Positions 33,540-44,298 of a DNA stretch of 64,000 nucleotides are shown here, in pieces (positions within the stretch are counted from its first letter, which is position 1; each line of letters starts with the position of its first letter). The translations under genes were made by a program, and so were the position numbers. The notes beneath the pieces were generated by a model. It was not told where the DNA came from. It was given only the letters and a program-made list of their open reading frames with translations, and did no database searches. This DNA comes from Porphyra umbilicalis (lineage: Eukaryota > Rhodophyta > Bangiophyceae > Bangiales > Bangiaceae), in the NCBI GenBank assembly GCA_002049455.2, contig KV918947.1:62001-126000 (forward strand). Reading direction: 5' to 3'.

Positions 33540-34199
33540 TCAAACTGTGTTAGTTTGCGCGGAAAGCAGGCCACACAAAACGTCCGGGAGGAGAACTCGG
33601 CAGCCGCAGCGCGCGTGGCACGTCCTGCCGCCGCGGCAGCCCCCACCCTGCCCCGCTCCATCGAGTGGCGGCGGTCGCCGCGCGCCGCGGCACCGCCGCC
33701 ACCGATCGTCGGCCGGCCCCGACGCCGCTACCTCGCCCGCTCGGCCGACGCGACGGCCGCGGCGCTGGCAGCCGTTCGTGGCGGCGACGCTGTGCGGCGA
33801 GGCCGCCGCCGCGGCGGCGACGGCGGCTACGGCGGCAGCGGCGGCACCCGCAGCGCCGCTGCGGACCGGGCGGCGTGTGGGGGGTGATGGCGGCAGGCCA
33901 TCTCGTGCCTGCGTGTCCGGGGGTGGAAGGCGCCCACGAGCGCCACGGGCGTGTAGCCTGTGCCGCACACTGCTGTCCTTTGGGCCGCGGACCCGCTTCT
34001 GCACGGCGTCCACCAACGATGCGAGCACGTCGGCCGAAGCCGTGCACACCACCACGTTCGAGCGCATGGTCCCCGCCAGCGCCACTATCTCGCTCTCGAA
34101 GCGCCTCGTGGCCGGCAACACGAGTAGCAAGCGATCCGAATCTCCTTCAAACAGCCAAACTCACGAGCACGTTAGGTCCAGGGTGTGGCGTGTCCCCAT
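33540..34199. other. GC-rich patch with possible decayed coding remnant (minus strand)
   Basis: On the minus strand near 33990-34130 there is a protein-like stretch (LVLPATRRFESEIVALAG, NVVVCTASADVLASLVDAVQ) followed by low-complexity Ala/Arg sequence. No ATG precedes it in frame and no family is recognised; possibly a fragment of a host gene or transposon. Confidence 0.3.
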
Positions 34200-34260
34200 G
34201 TGAGACGGAAAAACGTCGGTGTGAGTCGGAAAGTCGTTCGTGTGAGACAGAAAATCGTGC
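34200..34260. repeat. Three imperfect direct repeats of about 20 bp
   Basis: Three copies of GTGAGWCGGAAAA-CGT-like sequence in a row (near 34200, 34220, 34241). Confidence 0.6.
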
Positions 34261-34409
34261 CGCCGCGCCGTTGTCGCGATGGCCATCGCCCCCTCGTCGC
34301 GATGGGCGGCACCGTTACCACAAGGAGTAAAGATGAAAGAGTCACAGTGCAGAGTGGTCAAAAGTTTGGTCATTTATGAAAGCAACAAAATGGGTCCGAG
34401 ACAAGAACA

Positions 34410-34497
34410 GGCGCAATGGCTTAGGGGTAAAGCGTGTCACTCGTAATGATAAGGTCCTGGGTTCGAAGCGTAACGCACGGACGTCCCGGTTGTGCCT
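34410..34497 (+). tRNA. tRNA-Thr (anticodon CGT) with a predicted 16-nt intron in the T loop
   Basis: Full cloverleaf. Acceptor GGCGCAA (34410-34416) pairs with TTGTGCC (34490-34496), one G-T. D stem GCTT/AAGC (34419-34422, 34430-34433) with loop AGGGGTA. Anticodon stem TGTCA/TGATA with loop CTCGTAA, anticodon at 34442-34444. Variable loop 34452-34456. T stem CTGGG (34457-34461) pairs with CCCGG (34485-34489), one T-G. Between the T-stem arms lie 23 nt instead of 7. Removing 34468-34483 leaves TTCGAAT, a perfect T loop, and a 72-nt mature tRNA. TTCG (34462-34465) pairs with CGGA (34478-34481), flanked by bulges AAG and CGT, a bulge-helix-bulge for tRNA splicing endonuclease. A Pol III stop TTTT follows at 34503. 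Confidence 0.8.
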
Positions 34498-34502
34498 TAT
34501 AC

Positions 34503-34506
34503 TTTT
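34503..34506 (+). terminator. RNA polymerase III T-run terminator of the tRNA gene
   Basis: TTTT six bases past the discriminator position; fits normal Pol III termination spacing. Confidence 0.6.
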
Positions 34507-34697
34507 GTCACCGCTTCATCGGCGACCACGAACGATGTTTTAACGGGGCCTCTTCCTGTGAAAGCGGCTTTTGCTGGAAGTCCCAGGAGTTGCTCTCCCT
34601 AAACACGAGACGCCTCAACATGCTATTCTCATATTAACGATCATTCCAGGAGAGTCGTTCGCGAGTCCAAAAATCATTGAAGCATCAAAAATTGATA

Positions 34698-35135
34698 ACC
34701 TCCAAAAAATGGCGGTTGCAGAGAGAAGGGAGGCAGAGCCGATGACATAGCATAGAAATGAAGTCGGATTAACTGTTCGACAAGCCACGATCGAACTTTT
34801 GGCCTGAGAATAGCCGCCAGTAATCTTGCAAGCCAATCAGCGTGTCTTGCAGCAGTCACGCACAGCCATTGCAACCCACAATGAGATTTCCTGAGATTTT
34901 TGGGCCGCTTGCTTGGGCCAGAAGAGGGCATGGAGAGGGTTCTGGGCCAGATCTGTGATTTCGCATGAGATCAGCAAACTTCTGCAGATTTCTTGAGATC
35001 CTAATGTGCGTTTCCAGTGCGCAGAGCTGCATGAGGAGACTGTGTAAGGAACTCGCATGATTTCTAGGCTTTCCATTGGTCCACGTACGCTGTTGAATGA
35101 TTGCAACCACTCTGCAACCGCCATTTTTTGGAGGT
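34698..35135. mobile_element. 438-bp foldback or MITE-like element with perfect 26-bp inverted ends
   Basis: 34698-34723 and 35110-35135 are perfect inverted copies (starting ACCTCCAAAAAATGG). The interior holds no gene. No target duplication is clear at the edges (ATA on the left, CAG on the right), so it may be a foldback or hairpin locus and not a classical MITE. Confidence 0.65.
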
Positions 35136-35289
35136 CAGCAATACTATGGTCCTCACGATGACACAAACCGAATCGTCTTGATTTTGAAGTTGTTTGAGGA
35201 CGCACATACAGGGCGTCCTCCCAACACCCATGTGTGGCAGTTGGTGAGCGCTGCGTCGCCAATAATTGCGTTTTCCTCCGCGCCTAACT

Positions 35290-36430
35290 GCAATCCGACC
35301 TGCTGCTCGAGCCCGTCTATGTCCGCATCCCGCCCGAAGCCGGCGAGCCCGATGACCACGTGTGGGCCTTCACCCGCGCCATCTACGGCAAAGTCGACGC
35401 GGGCCGCCACTTCCACTTTTCGACCCAAGCCCGCTACCTCGCCATCCCCGGCATCATCCACAGCGCCGCCTTTGAAACCGTTTATCTCATCCCGTCCAAG
35501 GCGCCCTCTGCACCTGCGTCGACGGCACCTTCTCCGCCGGCTCCCCCACCTTCGACCTCGCCGTCACCGCCACCATGCAAGACTACAACACGCTCCGACC
35601 CGACCGCGGCAACGTCACCTTCGCCAGCCTCACCGCCACCACCGACGACGCCGGCATCCACTGCTCCGACGGCCCCTACACCTCCACGCTACGCCCCGCC
35701 CCGACCTCCGACCGCCCCCAGGATCGCCTCGCCTCCCCGGCCGCCCTTCACTCCCTCGCCGCCCAACTGCTCTGGGTCGGTTGCTGCGCCCGCCCCGACG
35801 TCCTTATCAACCATGCCAACCTCGCCAACCTCCCCACCCCCACCTCCCTCGAAGCCCGGCACGCCAACGACACCTTGGCCATCCTCACTGGCCGACCCAT
35901 CACCCTCCACTTCCCCCGCTTGCACGGCCCCTCGCTCCGGCTCAGCATCTATGCCGACAATCGGGCTCCGCCACATCGCCGCCAGGCAAGCGCCATGTCA
36001 GCTACCTCGCCGCGCTCACGGACAACACGCACCGCTTCTCGCTCCTGCACTGGGCCTCGCACCGCCCCCGCGGCGTCAGCCGCGGCTCCACCGCCGGAGA
36101 ACTGCTCGCGTTGGCCGACGCCTGCGCAGCCTCCCTCGACGTCCGCCCGCTCCTGCAGGAGCTCCTCAACCACCGCGTCCCCATCGACGCGTACACCGAC
36201 TCCGCCACAACGTGCGAGCTCATCACGTCCTTTAAGGACCCTGCCGACATGTCCGGGAAGAACGACCTGTACCTCCTCCGCCGCGCCCTCCTCGACGGCG
36301 ACCTCGCGGAGTTCAACCACATCCACGGCCGCGACAACCCAGCCGAAGCCCTCTCCAAGCCCTCGTTCTCCCGCTCCGCCCCCACTGCCGCTTTCTCCAC
36401 CGCCCTAACCTCGGGCATTTTGACTACCCC
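35290..36430 (+). pseudogene. Degenerate Ty1/copia polyprotein fragment (reverse transcriptase end and RNase H)
   Basis: Three frames give consecutive parts of a copia polyprotein. 35297-35490: EPVYVRIPPEAGEPDDHVWA and FTRAIYGKVDAGRHFHFSTQ, matching the RVT_2 segment with its usual ksLYGLKQ-type motif altered. About 35495-35965: GTFSAGSPTFDLAVTATMQD through AQLLWVGCCARPDVLINHAN, the post-RT linker. About 35985-36420: a RNase H domain (RFSLLHWASHRPRGVSRGST, DAYTDSATTCELITSF, AEFNHIHGRDNPAEALSKPS). The two frame changes are not at long homopolymers, no LTRs are seen, and gag and integrase are missing, so it is a truncated, decayed copy. Confidence 0.8.
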
Positions 36431-36947
36431 GGTCGTCTCCCACACGACCACCGACGACCGCTGTGGACACACATCCGCACTTGTGCCCCAACCGCCCCCT
36501 TGTCCGCCGCCCCTCCCGACCTCTGGGTCCCCTCCCCCCCCCCCTTCCACGACTGGTCACAATCGTCTGCCTTTTTGTTAATGGGCGGCTTCCTTCCCCA
36601 ATCCCCACTTTCGCCCCCGGTCGTGAGGTGGTCGATTCGGCCCTCCATGGCTGGTGACTCGAGCGCCGATTCCGCTGCAGTGCCACCACACCGCTCCCCG
36701 CCACCCCGCCTCCCCCCGCCTCCCTCATCCCCCCCCCCCGCCTCCCTCATCCCCCAACCCCCGCCTCCCTTATCCCCCCCCCACAGCACCTCGTGCCCCG
36801 CAAACCACCTCCCTCGCCAGCAACACCGTCACCGTCACATGCCGATAGGAAATGTGCCCTCGTTCCGTTTCTCCCTTCGACAACATGGCAACATATATTG
36901 ATATCCACAGTGTCGGAGTTCATTGTACCACTTGGGAACATGCGCCA
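36431..36947. other. C-rich non-coding stretch
   Basis: Poly-C/CT-rich sequence (about 36500-36800) then AT-richer DNA; nothing recognised. Confidence 0.4.
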
Positions 36948-37258
36948 GTGCGGGGACCACCGCACTTGATAGCACTTGATATGATGATTCACAGCTGATC
37001 TGCGATCGAGTAATCTGTTATCTCAAGTCTGTTAGAATTTGTATGCCTACCCCCCCAGGAACACCTCGTGAAGAACAGGGCACAAGTCTTGCCACGCCCT
37101 TCGGTGGCTCATTGCACCATTTATGATTCAAATCCGCGATCGAGCGTCATGAGCCCCTCGGGTGGTTGTCGTTTTGCAACAGATTGTCCAATCAGATGTA
37201 AATTAACACGTGGGCTACAAAGTGCTCCACCCCGCTTTACAAGCGCACAAAGACTGTA
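36948..37258 (+). repeat. Dispersed 0.31-kb repeat, copy A (inverted relative to copy B)
   Basis: Matches the reverse complement of 44299-44619 along its whole length with scattered substitutions (roughly nine in ten identical by eye). The outer end folds as GTGCGG/CCGCAC. Shared landmarks include AGGAACACCTCGTGAAG, CCTCGGGTGGTTGTCGTTT and GTGGGCTACAAAGTGCTCC. No coding content. Could be a SINE or MITE, a structured RNA gene, or long terminal inverted repeats of a 7.7-kb unit. Confidence 0.85.
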
Positions 37259-37334
37259 TCCGTCGCCAGAAGATCGGTCCCCCCTCGGTCCACAGCTAGG
37301 ATGCACGTCAACTACCAGTCCACACAGAGGGGCA

Positions 37335-37397
37335 CTGAAGCACGGCAGAAGGCCGATTGGTACCGAGGAGGGGGTGCCCTGAAGCACGGCAGAAGGC
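37335..37397. repeat. Direct repeat of 19 bp, 44-bp period
   Basis: CTGAAGCACGGCAGAAGGC at 37335-37353 and again at 37379-37397. Confidence 0.8.
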
Positions 37398-39317
37398 AGG
37401 TACAGTCTTTCTCCATTCCTGTGCACCCCTTTTGTCGATCGTCCCGGGAGAACCAGGACGAGGAACCCAGCCCAATTGCGTGCATCCGACGCCAGATCTC
37501 AGTTTGATCGACAAGAATCGAAGGGTCGATTGCTGTTTCCCGAGTTGAGATGCAATGATCGCAGGAGTTTCCCTGTAGTTGACTCCACACATGCGAAGAG
37601 TTTTGCGATTGGGCTGTTCCAATTGTCCACCCTTCGCGTCACAAGGTGCACGACTTCGCCATGTTCGTGAGGTCTTGGCCATAACAGCCAGAGCAGTGGC
37701 ATGACGTCGCTACACATTCCCTCCCTTCAGCTTGAGTACGACGCGCCCACAAGCGTGAGGCGGCGATGCCACCCCCCCCCTCCCCCCTCTGTAGACGCTT
37801 TCTACATCGGTTGTGGCGTTTGGTAGGCCGCGACTGAGGAAATCTTCCACGCCGCATTCCTTTTTCCACCTCGAACGCCCGTGCACGTACGCCACCACCC
37901 CACACCCTCCTTTCACGCCTCCGATAAGTTTTCTTGCATAGCTTTAGGGCTCTCTGGAACATCCTGATAGGACCCACCTGTGGAAACTCTTGCATTTACC
38001 CCGTGCCAGCGAGTAGAAGAGCACCCCAAACCACCCGGAGCACCATCTTTCGAGAAGTCAACCGGAACAACAGAAACATCAAGCAAATATTGTAATCCCG
38101 AGACGACACGGGGTGATACAACTGCTCGCAATGGAGCAGCAGGAGGGATGAGGAGGTATGGGGGGAGGAGGTAGCGAGCGAATAGGTCAGGATCGGACGT
38201 GGATCAGCAGGAGGGGGCGAGGGGTGCTGGCGTGGGGGTGGTGGGGGGATCAGCGGGGGATCGGAGGTGAAACAAGGGGGGGGGTGAAAGGAAAAAGAGG
38301 TGGGGGGCGGGGCGGAGATCGGCGGGGGATTGGGGTAGATCGGCGGGGCGGGGGCGGGGCGTGGACGGCAGGCGCGACGACGATGGTGGATGCAGCGACG
38401 ACGGCGGCTTGCGCGACGGCAGCGCGCTGTTTTTGAACGCATCCCTTCGACTTGTCGTGGTTCTCACTTTCAATTGCAAACTCCGAGGCACTGAGGACGA
38501 TCGTCGTCGTGGGCCACGCTTGTCGGTCGACCTGCATCCGTTGCTATCCACCCCTGGATAAGAAAGGAACCTACAGGAATGGAGAAAGACTGTATGGTGC
38601 ATGTCCCAACAAATGAGACATCGCGGTTTTTTCTTTTTTTCTCGGTCCACTGGCCTTCTGCAGCGGTCCGATGATGTAATGTGACCCACTCGGACCCTCT
38701 GCGTTGCCAGAACGGCCCCTGACACTGTTAGCAGAGGCGGTACATCCTCTCGTGCCATGGGGGGAAGTATCATTCATTGCAGCTTCGACAGGTGACGATC
38801 ACGCCCCCCAATCAAATGCACGGATATTAGGGCAGGCATGTGCTGACAGTTTGTGCACGAAGAAAAGGGCACCACCTTACCAATAAAAACGTGAAAAATA
38901 CCGCCATGTCGCCCCCTGTGAAGAAAACACGATTTGGGACACCTCTCATCGAAGCTCCAGTTAGCACATGAGCTTAGGCGTTGGAAACCTGTAACCCCAA
39001 GAACCTGAAAAAGACTGGCTCCAAGTTTGGAGATAGCTGAGAGGTCCACAGAACAGGGCCCACAGGCAGTTACTAAGGAGTTGTCAGGCAAGAACGTCTC
39101 GGGAGAGGCTCTTTCCATGGAGGCTAGTTGAGAATTTTCTCGTACCCCACCCCGCCTGCCACCGTGCAGTGATGTGTCAGTCTTCCAGAAAACGCGCCTG
39201 TCTGATTTTTGGGACACGCACCATATACGTTACAGCTTGATCTTACGCGCCAAATCCTTCTTCACGAGCTGTGACGAAGGGGGAGCATTTCCTTGATCGT
39301 CAGTAACCTGGTGCCCT
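37398..39317. other. Non-coding stretch, no gene seen
   Basis: Mixed composition. 38150-38360 is strongly G-rich on the + strand. Small frames on both strands lack recognisable content. Confidence 0.4.
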
Positions 39318-39430
39318 CAGACGAAACCCGAACGGCCCCGGACGAACCCGAACGACACAGAGTCGTTCGGATTTCGTTCGGGTGTTCGTCCGGCGAACGA
39401 ACGCCGGACGTTCCCGGGTTCTCGTCCGAA
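39318..39430. repeat. Cluster of CGAACG / CGTTCG words, partly palindromic
   Basis: ACCCGAACG occurs twice on the left half and is answered by TCGTTCGG and TTCGTTCGGG on the right; CCGGACG/CGTCCGG also recur. The segment can form extended imperfect hairpins. Confidence 0.7.
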
Positions 39431-40199
39431 AAAAATCACAATCCGCCCACAGCGTTCTGTCAGAAAGGTGCCTGTTCAGACCTCTGTGAGAGCCTTCAAC
39501 ACAGCCGGCCCGGATCGAAGCCGATTTCCATGACAGTCCCAGATCTTGACAGCGACGAACATGGCCAATCAGAGTCCCTCTAGCGGAAAGGTCACCAAGT
39601 CTCTGAGACAAGTCAAGCTTCGAGTGCCTGTACAGCTCCAAGTTCGAATGAGAAGGCGTTCCTGGAGCTTCATAAGAGCGTCCTGCCATCGTCGGCAGAC
39701 AAGTTACAGTAAGTATTGGTGCAGACGTTCGGTGTTTGATTGTTCAAACATGGGGCACCCAACAGTGCCTGTCGTACGGCCCTGCCGAGGAAAAGGAGAG
39801 GGGTGCAGGTCTGGAGTGGAAGCTACAGTACAGGAGAGGGGTGAGCTCTACGAGAGCAACCGCCACACCTCACAGAGCAGTCCTTGCCTTGGCTGACTCC
39901 TCCATGACGGTCATCCTCCCCTGGTCGACACACACGCACTCTGGTTATCGTGCTGCCGCGTGAGCCTTCCTGCATCTGGGACGGCAGCAGAAGACGAGAG
40001 GAAGGTATTATGGAGGCACACGTTTTACGACGGCGGGGAGCGGCGATGGCTGTGGATGTTGACAGCGGTGAACGCGGAGAAGGACAGCGGCGTCGGTGGA
40101 GAGGGGTGCAGCGGTGAGCGGGGGGCGGGAGGTCAGAACGGACGAGGCCTGGACGTGAGCGAGAAGAGGAAGGTGGGGAGAAGTGCGCGAAGTTGAGGG

Positions 40200-40610
40200 G
40201 TGGGGAGGGAGGGGCAAGGCGGGTCATCGCTAGGCGAGGCGGGGCAGAAGGGCGGGGAAAGACGGGGCGGGTCAAGACGGGGCTGGGCAAGACGGGGAGG
40301 GGCAAAGCGGGGCGGGTCAAGGCGGGGCGGGTCAAGGCCGGGTGGGGCAAGGCGGGGCGGGGCAAGGCGGGGCGGGGAAATGCGGGGCTGCGCAAGGCGG
40401 GGCGGGGAAAGGCGGGGAGGGGCAAGGTGGGGAGGGGCAAGGTGGGGAGGGGCAAGGTGGGGAGGGGAAAGGTGGAGAGGGGCAAGGCGGAGAGCGAGAA
40501 GGTGGTGAGGGAGAAGATGATGAGGGAGAAGGTGGTGAGGAAGCAGGTGGTGACGGAGAATGTGGTGAGGGAGAAGGTGGTCAGGCAAGAGGACCGGTGT
40601 CCTTAGCTTT
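40200..40610. repeat. G-rich minisatellite
   Basis: Short GGGGCAAGGC-type units grade into 15-bp purine-rich units (GGGGAGGGGCAAGGT, then GAGAAGGTGGTGAGG). Strong G/C strand asymmetry. Open frames through it are a consequence of the 15-bp period. Confidence 0.8.
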
Positions 40611-40689
40611 ACAGACTTAGTCATCAATAATATTAGAGAAACTATAGCAACCAAAAGAAGAACTGTCAGGATGGTGCCCAGCTGTATTT

Positions 40690-40840
40690 CGGGCCCCAAC
40701 GTCTGTCCGGACGAAAAGCCATTCGTTCGGCCGCTCGTCTGACCCGACGACTGCCGATCGCTGGGACAAACGAATGCCGATTCGTCCGGCCGATGCAATC
40801 CGAACGAGAAACGGACGAAGAAAGGCGTTCGTTCGAGGCC
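40690..40840. repeat. Second cluster of CGTTCG / CGGACG words
   Basis: Many copies of TCGTCCGG, CGTTCG and CGGACGA in both orientations within 150 bp, like the cluster at 39318-39430. Confidence 0.65.
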
Positions 40841-42272
40841 ACCTCCCCATGCCGTGGGGTCGTTATCGGCTCGAATGATTGGTTCACATCGCCCGAGACA
40901 ATAACTTATCGATACCAGCTGAGCCAATGTCATCGCTCTAATTCAAAATCGATTGGTTCTGGATGACACACGTGACCAGTGAAGACCCACCCTGTCGAAT
41001 CATTCAGGTACCAACTGGCCTATTGCACGCCTCCACGGGAAGGCATGGAATATCACCTCTTTCTCTGATGCGACTTCTCTGCACCAAGTCGATCGCACTC
41101 CACGGCACCGCCGGCCCCCCCGCTTTAAAGAAGACGCGAAGCGCAATGGGCACCTCGGAGCCTGCAACCCCAAAATGCCGAGGCAAGGCAAGTGTCACAG
41201 AGAAGAAAAAACCACCAGACACGCCGGGACTGCCGACGCCCGACCGCCCGCCACCCGACGCGACTCGTGCCGTGCCCCGCGCCGCCGCCGCCGCCGCGCG
41301 GCGGTGCCAGCGGCCGCCACAATGGCGGTGACAGCGGCAGCGACGGCGGCGGCTCCGCCGCGGATGCAGCGACATTCATGGTGCGGGGGGGGGGGGGGGC
41401 GAGATTGAGCACCGGGCGAGTAGGGGGTGCAGAGGGCACCACCGCCACACACGGCGACGCGACGCCTGAGGGCGAGCGGCCACCGGGCGTCGCGTCACTT
41501 GACGACGAGCGCGGCACCACCGCCGCACAGGTTACCGCAGGTGCGGTGCGAGTTTTCGACGCCACCCCCCCGTGGCGCGGCCGTGGCCGCCCAGCGACGC
41601 CCAGGGGAGACAAGTTGTGCGCTGCGTCGGCGGCGTTGTCAGCGGCGGCACCCCAGGCCGCACGGTCGCCGGCCAGTGACCACCAACCGGCGGCCGCGGC
41701 AGCGGCGGCACCAGCGCCGGACGGCAGGTTTCCCGCGTCGTCACCCGCATGCCCGTGCCATCCGACGCGCCGCCGCCAGGCAGAAGCGCCGCTGTCGCCA
41801 CGGATACACACGAACGGGCGCCCCCCCCCCCCCCCGCCTTCCCCCCCAAGTGGCCACCCGCCGCGGCGCCGCGCGCCGCCCTGGTATTGGCGGCGGTGTC
41901 GCCCGCGGGCGGGTGCCTCGCGCCCGTCGCAGTCGTCAGCCACAGCGGCGGGTGTGGCCAACAGCGGCCGCGTCGCCCCCGTCCGCCCCGACTCGCAGTG
42001 ATCGCAACGGCGGCCACGACCCGCTGTGGTGCGCGCGTCCGTGCCGAGCGCGCGCCCACCACCAGTGGTGACACTCCCGCACGGCGCGGAGGCACGGCCA
42101 GTGCAGCCTCATGGCGGCGCGACGCGGCCGTGGCCGGCCGCCACGCCCCGCCCTGCGTACCCTGTCTGTGTGTCACCCGACGCCGACCCGGGCGTGCGGC
42201 GGCGGCCGCGGCGGCCATCTCCCTGACCTTGAATTCACCGTCCCCATTACATTTTTTGCTCGTCTGCCTCTA
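40841..42272. other. Non-coding or decayed GC-rich stretch next to the pogo element
   Basis: From about 41200 the sequence is very GC-rich with overlapping Ala/Pro/Arg-rich frames on both strands. None has conserved motifs or a clear start. Possibly a decayed low-complexity gene; I cannot support one. Confidence 0.4.
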
Positions 42273-44147
42273 GTGAGGCGTCGTCGGAAAATTGCGGATC
42301 TGGTCATAAATTTTCAATTGCCGAACAAGATACCGACCAAGAACACAAGACAGAAATAAACAAAACGGGCACCACACGCTATACCTATTCGGACGACCCG
42401 CTAAAACCAGCAGAGCAGTTCTCCATGTGCGTCGCTATCAAACTAGACGTGGAAAACTCGTCCTTGCACTTGGGACACGCGCGCCAGTTGCCGCAAAGAC
42501 ACACCTTCCACTCCCCCCCGCCCCGGTGACGGCTGACGGCGCAAGCACGACAGGTCAGAAGCAACCGTGCCGCTGCGGCCTCCTCGACAGTCCTGACCTT
42601 GGCAGCCTTGTTCTCCATCCTTGCCATCTTGCGTGCACGGCGCTGAGCAGCCTCCTCCTCCTGCTCGGCGGTGCGCTTGCGGGCGGCAGCAAGCAGGGAG
42701 TACGGCGAGTGAAGAGCGGCCCGCTGCACTGAGACAGTGCCGCTGCTGACCCCCGCGCTGACCTTCGCCGACCTCTCTCGAGCCGCGGCAATGGGTTTGG
42801 CGGCCATCACGCGCGCCTCGTTGCGTGCGGTCTCCCCACCGGTCGCCACCCCCAGGTTGTCGTGCGCCCGGGCGAGTACCACCGGGATGTTGAGCGGCCA
42901 AAGCCCCGTCGTCTTGAACGCCTTGGTGACGACTCGGGGGGTGAAAGTGCGTCTCTCGGAGTGGTAGGCAGCCGCTAGCAGCGCATCGCGGGTGCTCTTG
43001 CCCACCATGATGGCGTCGAACACGTACGCCTCGTTTGTCCTGCGCAAAAAGCTATGAAATGCCGCAAAGGGCTCGGCGTCGAGCGGCTGCAGGAAGTGGG
43101 AGGCGTTGGCTACAAGGAAGAAGAGGTACAACTGCCGCTTCAGGGCCCGCTCAAGTGTGTCAATGCTCATATGAGCCGAGCACTGGTCGCCAAACAGGAG
43201 CAGGGGAAGCCCAGGATTGCGCACCTCCCACTCGTCGGCTACCAGGTCCATGACGCGCCCAAACAGCTCGGCGTTCAAGAAGCCGGTGTCTGTCCAACAA
43301 AAGTAGCGCGGCCACGACCGACGGGTGACCCTGGTAGCTGGTTGGAGCGTGAAGTTGACGTCTGACTGCCCGTCCTCGTCAAACTTGGCTTTCAGCACGT
43401 AAATGCTCATGAAGATAGACCCGTTGGCCGCCGCAAATGTCAGGAGGGAGGCGACAGTGCTGGTGCGTGTCGATGAAGCGTTGGCGCGCTCCTTGAAAGC
43501 GTGGATGACGCGCTAGGTGGTGAGGTTCCCGCCCTTGACTACAATCTTCGTCTCGTCGAAGTTCATCACCGACGCAGGCGTGAAGTGGTGCGTGCTGAGG
43601 AACTCCGTCAGCTCCTTGAGGAAGCCCTTGAAGTTCCCAATCATTTGCACCCCCACACGCTTGTCAGCAAGCGCTCTGCATGAGCGAGCGCGTAGGTGAA
43701 GATGGTGGCGGCGCAGGAAGCGACGCACCCACGACTCGGACACGTCCAGAGCCCAGCGGCGGCTCACCATCTCCCGAATTTGAAGCTTAGACAGCGGCAG
43801 GTTGTTTATAGAGAAGGCCTGGACCACCCCCACCACCACATCCTCTTGTTTAACGGTCAGACGGCGGTTGCCGTGGTCGGACGTAGGCTCCATAGCTCGC
43901 TAGTGGCGGGTGCTCGGGAGGCCGGCGGGGACGCACCGGTAGGGGGGGGTAGCTCAACAAACCTGGCACAAAGTCCGAGCAGACTCACCAGGAGTGCGTC
44001 CAAGTCGAAAAAATGAGTCCGTTGAGGCCACTGTTGGTGGGGGTGGGTAAGAAGCGCAGGCTACGAGGAGATACGGGAGGCGAAACCGCCACCCGAGATC
44101 GAAAATTAATGACCAGATCCGCAAATTTCCGACGTCGTCTCAGTGAC
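42273..44147 (-). mobile_element. Pogo-type DNA transposon with 41-bp terminal inverted repeats
   Basis: Inverted ends at 42275-42315 and 44101-44141 match at 37 of 41 positions (shared TTGCGGATCTGGTCAT). TA lies outside each end (42271-42272 and 44148-44149), the duplication expected of Tc1/mariner/pogo elements, although the right end carries four extra bases. The transposase lies inside on the minus strand. Confidence 0.85.
42385..43893 (-). pseudogene. Pogo/Tigger-like transposase with one in-frame TAG
   Basis: 503 codons in a single frame from ATG 43893, interrupted only by TAG at 43515-43513 (codon 127). N-terminus: CENP-B/Tc5-type helix-turn-helix (LTVKQEDVVVGVVQAFS, SWVRRFLRRHHLHLRAR). 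Catalytic DDD: D113 in VMNFDETKIVV, D236 in LLLFGDQCSAHMS, D272 in HFLQPLDAEPFAAFHSF, with 35 residues between the last two. The C-terminus is a Cys-rich tail (LTCRACAVSRH, VCLCGNWRACPKCKDEF, HMENC), a likely extra zinc site. The stop lies after the first Asp, so a truncated product would be inactive. The otherwise clean frame and good terminal repeats suggest recent loss or suppression of the stop. Confidence 0.88.
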
Positions 44148-44298
44148 TAGTCCACATCTGACAATCAACCCATCTCTACTACTCCCCCTCTTTCACCGTA
44201 GACGGTGCCCCACGGGGCCCCCTGCACAGCTCCACTCAGTACTCCGACGCGGCGCTTTCCCACGCATCGCCGCCGCAGCACACAAGGCGTTCCACGAC

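Noticed and set aside
35097..36581. 494-codon single open frame over the copia remnant
   Set aside because: Only its last third is in the frame of the retroelement protein; the remainder is a shadow of two other frames.
37128..37139. B-box-like GATTCAAATCC in repeat copy A
   Set aside because: No convincing A box or tRNA fold upstream, and copy B has changed the motif; not enough to call a tRNA-derived SINE.
40193..40606. 137-codon Gly/Lys-rich frame in the G-rich minisatellite
   Set aside because: Produced by the 15-bp repeat period.
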